A DNA stretch of 5,415 nt from Actinomycetota bacterium (lineage in GTDB: Bacteria; Actinomycetota; Rubrobacteria; Rubrobacterales; Rubrobacteraceae): the NCBI GenBank assembly GCA_020200675.1, contig JAIVIG010000092.1:1-5415 (forward strand). The letters are read 5' to 3'. Every line of letters begins with the position of its first letter. Position 1 is the stretch's first letter. A model generated the notes under the pieces. That model saw nothing but the letters and a program-made list of their open reading frames with translations, was not told where the DNA came from and did no database searches. Positions 4,560-5,415 of this stretch are shown here, piece by piece. Both the position numbers and the translations under genes were made by a program.

Positions 4560-4881
4560 ATGGCACAGCAAACGTCCAGGACGGTCGCGTTGGTGACCGG
4601 CGCGAACAGAGGCATCGGCTTCCACATCGCCTGGCAGCCCGCCCGGGCCGGGCTGACCGTCTTGGTTGGCTCCCGCGCCCCGCCGGGGTCGGGACGCGGT
4701 GGAGGAACTCGCCGACGAAGGTCTGGACACACGGCTACTCGTCGTTGAAATCACCGACGCCGCCTCCCCGAAGACAGCGGCAGCATGGGTGGGGCGCGAT
4801 TTCGGGCGGCTGGACGTCCTGGTCGACGACGCCGGCAACGCGCCGGCTTCGCTGACGGGATGGCTCGATAGATGGTTCTAG
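4560..4881 (+). pseudogene. Short-chain dehydrogenase/reductase (SDR), frameshifted and truncated
   Basis: The 5' part reads MAQQTSRTVALVTGANRGIG, a textbook SDR start with the T-G-x-x-x-G-x-G cofactor motif at residues 13-20, and continues to VGSR (Arg39, suggesting NADP). A shift at about 4674-4690, within a run of G and C, moves the coding frame. The sequence then continues GRDAVEELADEGLDTRLLVV, EITDA and GRDFGRLDVLVDDAG, and stops at TAG 4879-4881. The usual N-N-A-G motif is D-D-A-G here (codons 4825-4836). The catalytic Ser, Tyr and Lys are absent because the product ends at about 107 residues against a usual 230-250. Unshifted translation from the ATG stops at 4748. GAGGAG at 4546-4551 remains as a ribosome binding site. 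It cannot encode an active dehydrogenase. A sequencing error could explain the frameshift alone, but not the truncation. Confidence 0.85.
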
Positions 4882-4925
4882 CCGGCCCCGAAGGGCCACC
4901 AAACGAAGGAGGAAGGAACGAGCCG

Positions 4926-5415
4926 ATGAACGAGGAAGCGAAGGCGACACCGTATATCGAAAGCGTCGAGCAAGGGCCGGCTTACTGGCAGGTCGGAATA
5001 CTCTGGGTGATGCTCGCCACCGGGGAGCAGACCGGCGGCGAGTACTCGCTCATGTGGGAGCTGTGTCCGAAGGGTTCCGGCGCCACGCCCCACTACCACG
5101 ACCAGGACGAGCAGTTCTACGTCATAGACGGCGAAATCACCTACCTGGCGAACGGTAAGGAGCTGAAGGCGAAGGCTAGTTCCTTTGTCCTGATCCCGCG
5201 CGGCACGGTCCACTCCTTCCGGGTGGACTCCGAGACGGCGACCCTCTTGAACTCCTACACTCCTGCAGGCTTCGAGCGGACGATCACGGAGCTCGCGGAG
5301 CCCGCCCAGGCCCGCACCATCCCACCCGCCGACCGCCCGCCCATGGCCGCCGACTGGGAGACATTCGCAAACCTTTTCGCGGAGATCGGGATGCACCCCG
5401 TGCAGGAGCCCGACG
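4926..5415 (+). CDS. Single-domain cupin protein (3' end outside window)
   Basis: The frame is open from ATG 4926 to the right edge, giving 163 residues without a stop. Cupin motif 1 is complete: PHYHDQDEQFYVIDG, with His56, His58, Glu62 and Gly69. Motif 2 is IPRGTVHSF, with Pro91, Gly93 and His96. These three His and one Glu are the metal ligands of active cupins, so a mononuclear metal site (Fe, Mn, Ni or similar) is expected. The single jelly-roll with an aromatic-rich N-terminus and a C-terminal segment ending near WETFANLFAEIGM resembles quercetinase-like cupins, but the substrate cannot be assigned and it may not be a dioxygenase. The start is supported by a purine-rich AAGGAGGAAGGAA at 4906-4918, with the nearer AAGGAA seven bases from ATG. 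It lies 44 bases after the broken dehydrogenase and may once have been co-transcribed with it. The protein lacks a signal peptide and is probably cytoplasmic. Confidence 0.88.
   Translation, partial: MNEEAKATPYIESVEQGPAYWQVGILWVMLATGEQTGGEYSLMWELCPKGSGATPHYHDQDEQFYVIDGEITYLANGKELKAKASSFVLIPRGTVHSFRVDSETATLLNSYTPAGFERTITELAEPAQARTIPPADRPPMAADWETFANLFAEIGMHPVQEPD

Noticed and set aside
3941..4640. Ten-base repeat CTGGCAGCCC at 3941-3950 and 4631-4640
   Set aside because: It is a single short match with different flanks and contexts, one intergenic and one inside the SDR remnant, so chance is the best explanation.
4884..4897. GGCCC-CGAA-GGGCC hairpin just upstream of the cupin ribosome binding site
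   Set aside because: It has a five-pair stem with a stable-looking loop but no further support; such stems are common by chance at this GC content.
4878..5396. Long open minus-strand frame of 172 codons opposite the cupin gene
   Set aside because: It lies antisense to a plus-strand frame with complete cupin motifs, and its protein shows no recognisable domain. It is an antisense shadow typical of GC-rich coding DNA.

Overview
The window is GC-rich with strong G/C bias at third codon positions. It reads like actinobacterial DNA. The lead gene encodes a dienelactone hydrolase-type protein with a short charged N-terminus ahead of a twin-arginine signal, which recalls proteins of Rubrobacter and relatives. 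That taxonomic placement is an inference from protein style and was not tested by a search.

Layout from left to right: (1) Positions 1-122 hold the last codons of an IS1-family transposase and a probable right terminal repeat, so an insertion sequence ends here. (2) Positions 228-1160 encode an exported, probably Tat-dependent, dienelactone hydrolase-family enzyme with an intact Cys/Asp/His triad. (3) Positions 1161-2188 are a gene graveyard. After about 250 bases with no recognisable gene come a minus-strand remnant of a small membrane protein joined to a frameshifted remnant of a SnoaL-like ester cyclase, then a plus-strand fragment encoding an excalibur-like domain. (4) Positions 2224-4383 hold an intact regulated cassette: a tetR-type repressor gene on the minus strand and, divergent from it, an NmrA-like NAD(P)-binding protein followed by a PPOX-class split-barrel flavin/F420 enzyme. 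The 120-base divergent region is much more AT-rich than its surroundings and carries an imperfect palindrome overlapping a good promoter. A perfect 26-bp palindrome follows the PPOX gene and probably ends the transcript. (5) Positions 4560-4881 are a broken short-chain dehydrogenase that keeps its ribosome binding site. (6) Positions 4926-5415 encode a single-domain cupin that runs off the right edge.

The most coherent functional unit is tetR/nmrA/PPOX. It fits a repressor controlling a small redox or detoxification operon whose inducer would bind the TetR protein. The hydrolase, cupin and dead dehydrogenase fit general catabolic or detoxification accessory content. The IS end and at least three decayed gene remnants mark the region as a turnover zone. 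I see no CRISPR array, tRNA, rRNA or recognisable new defence system.
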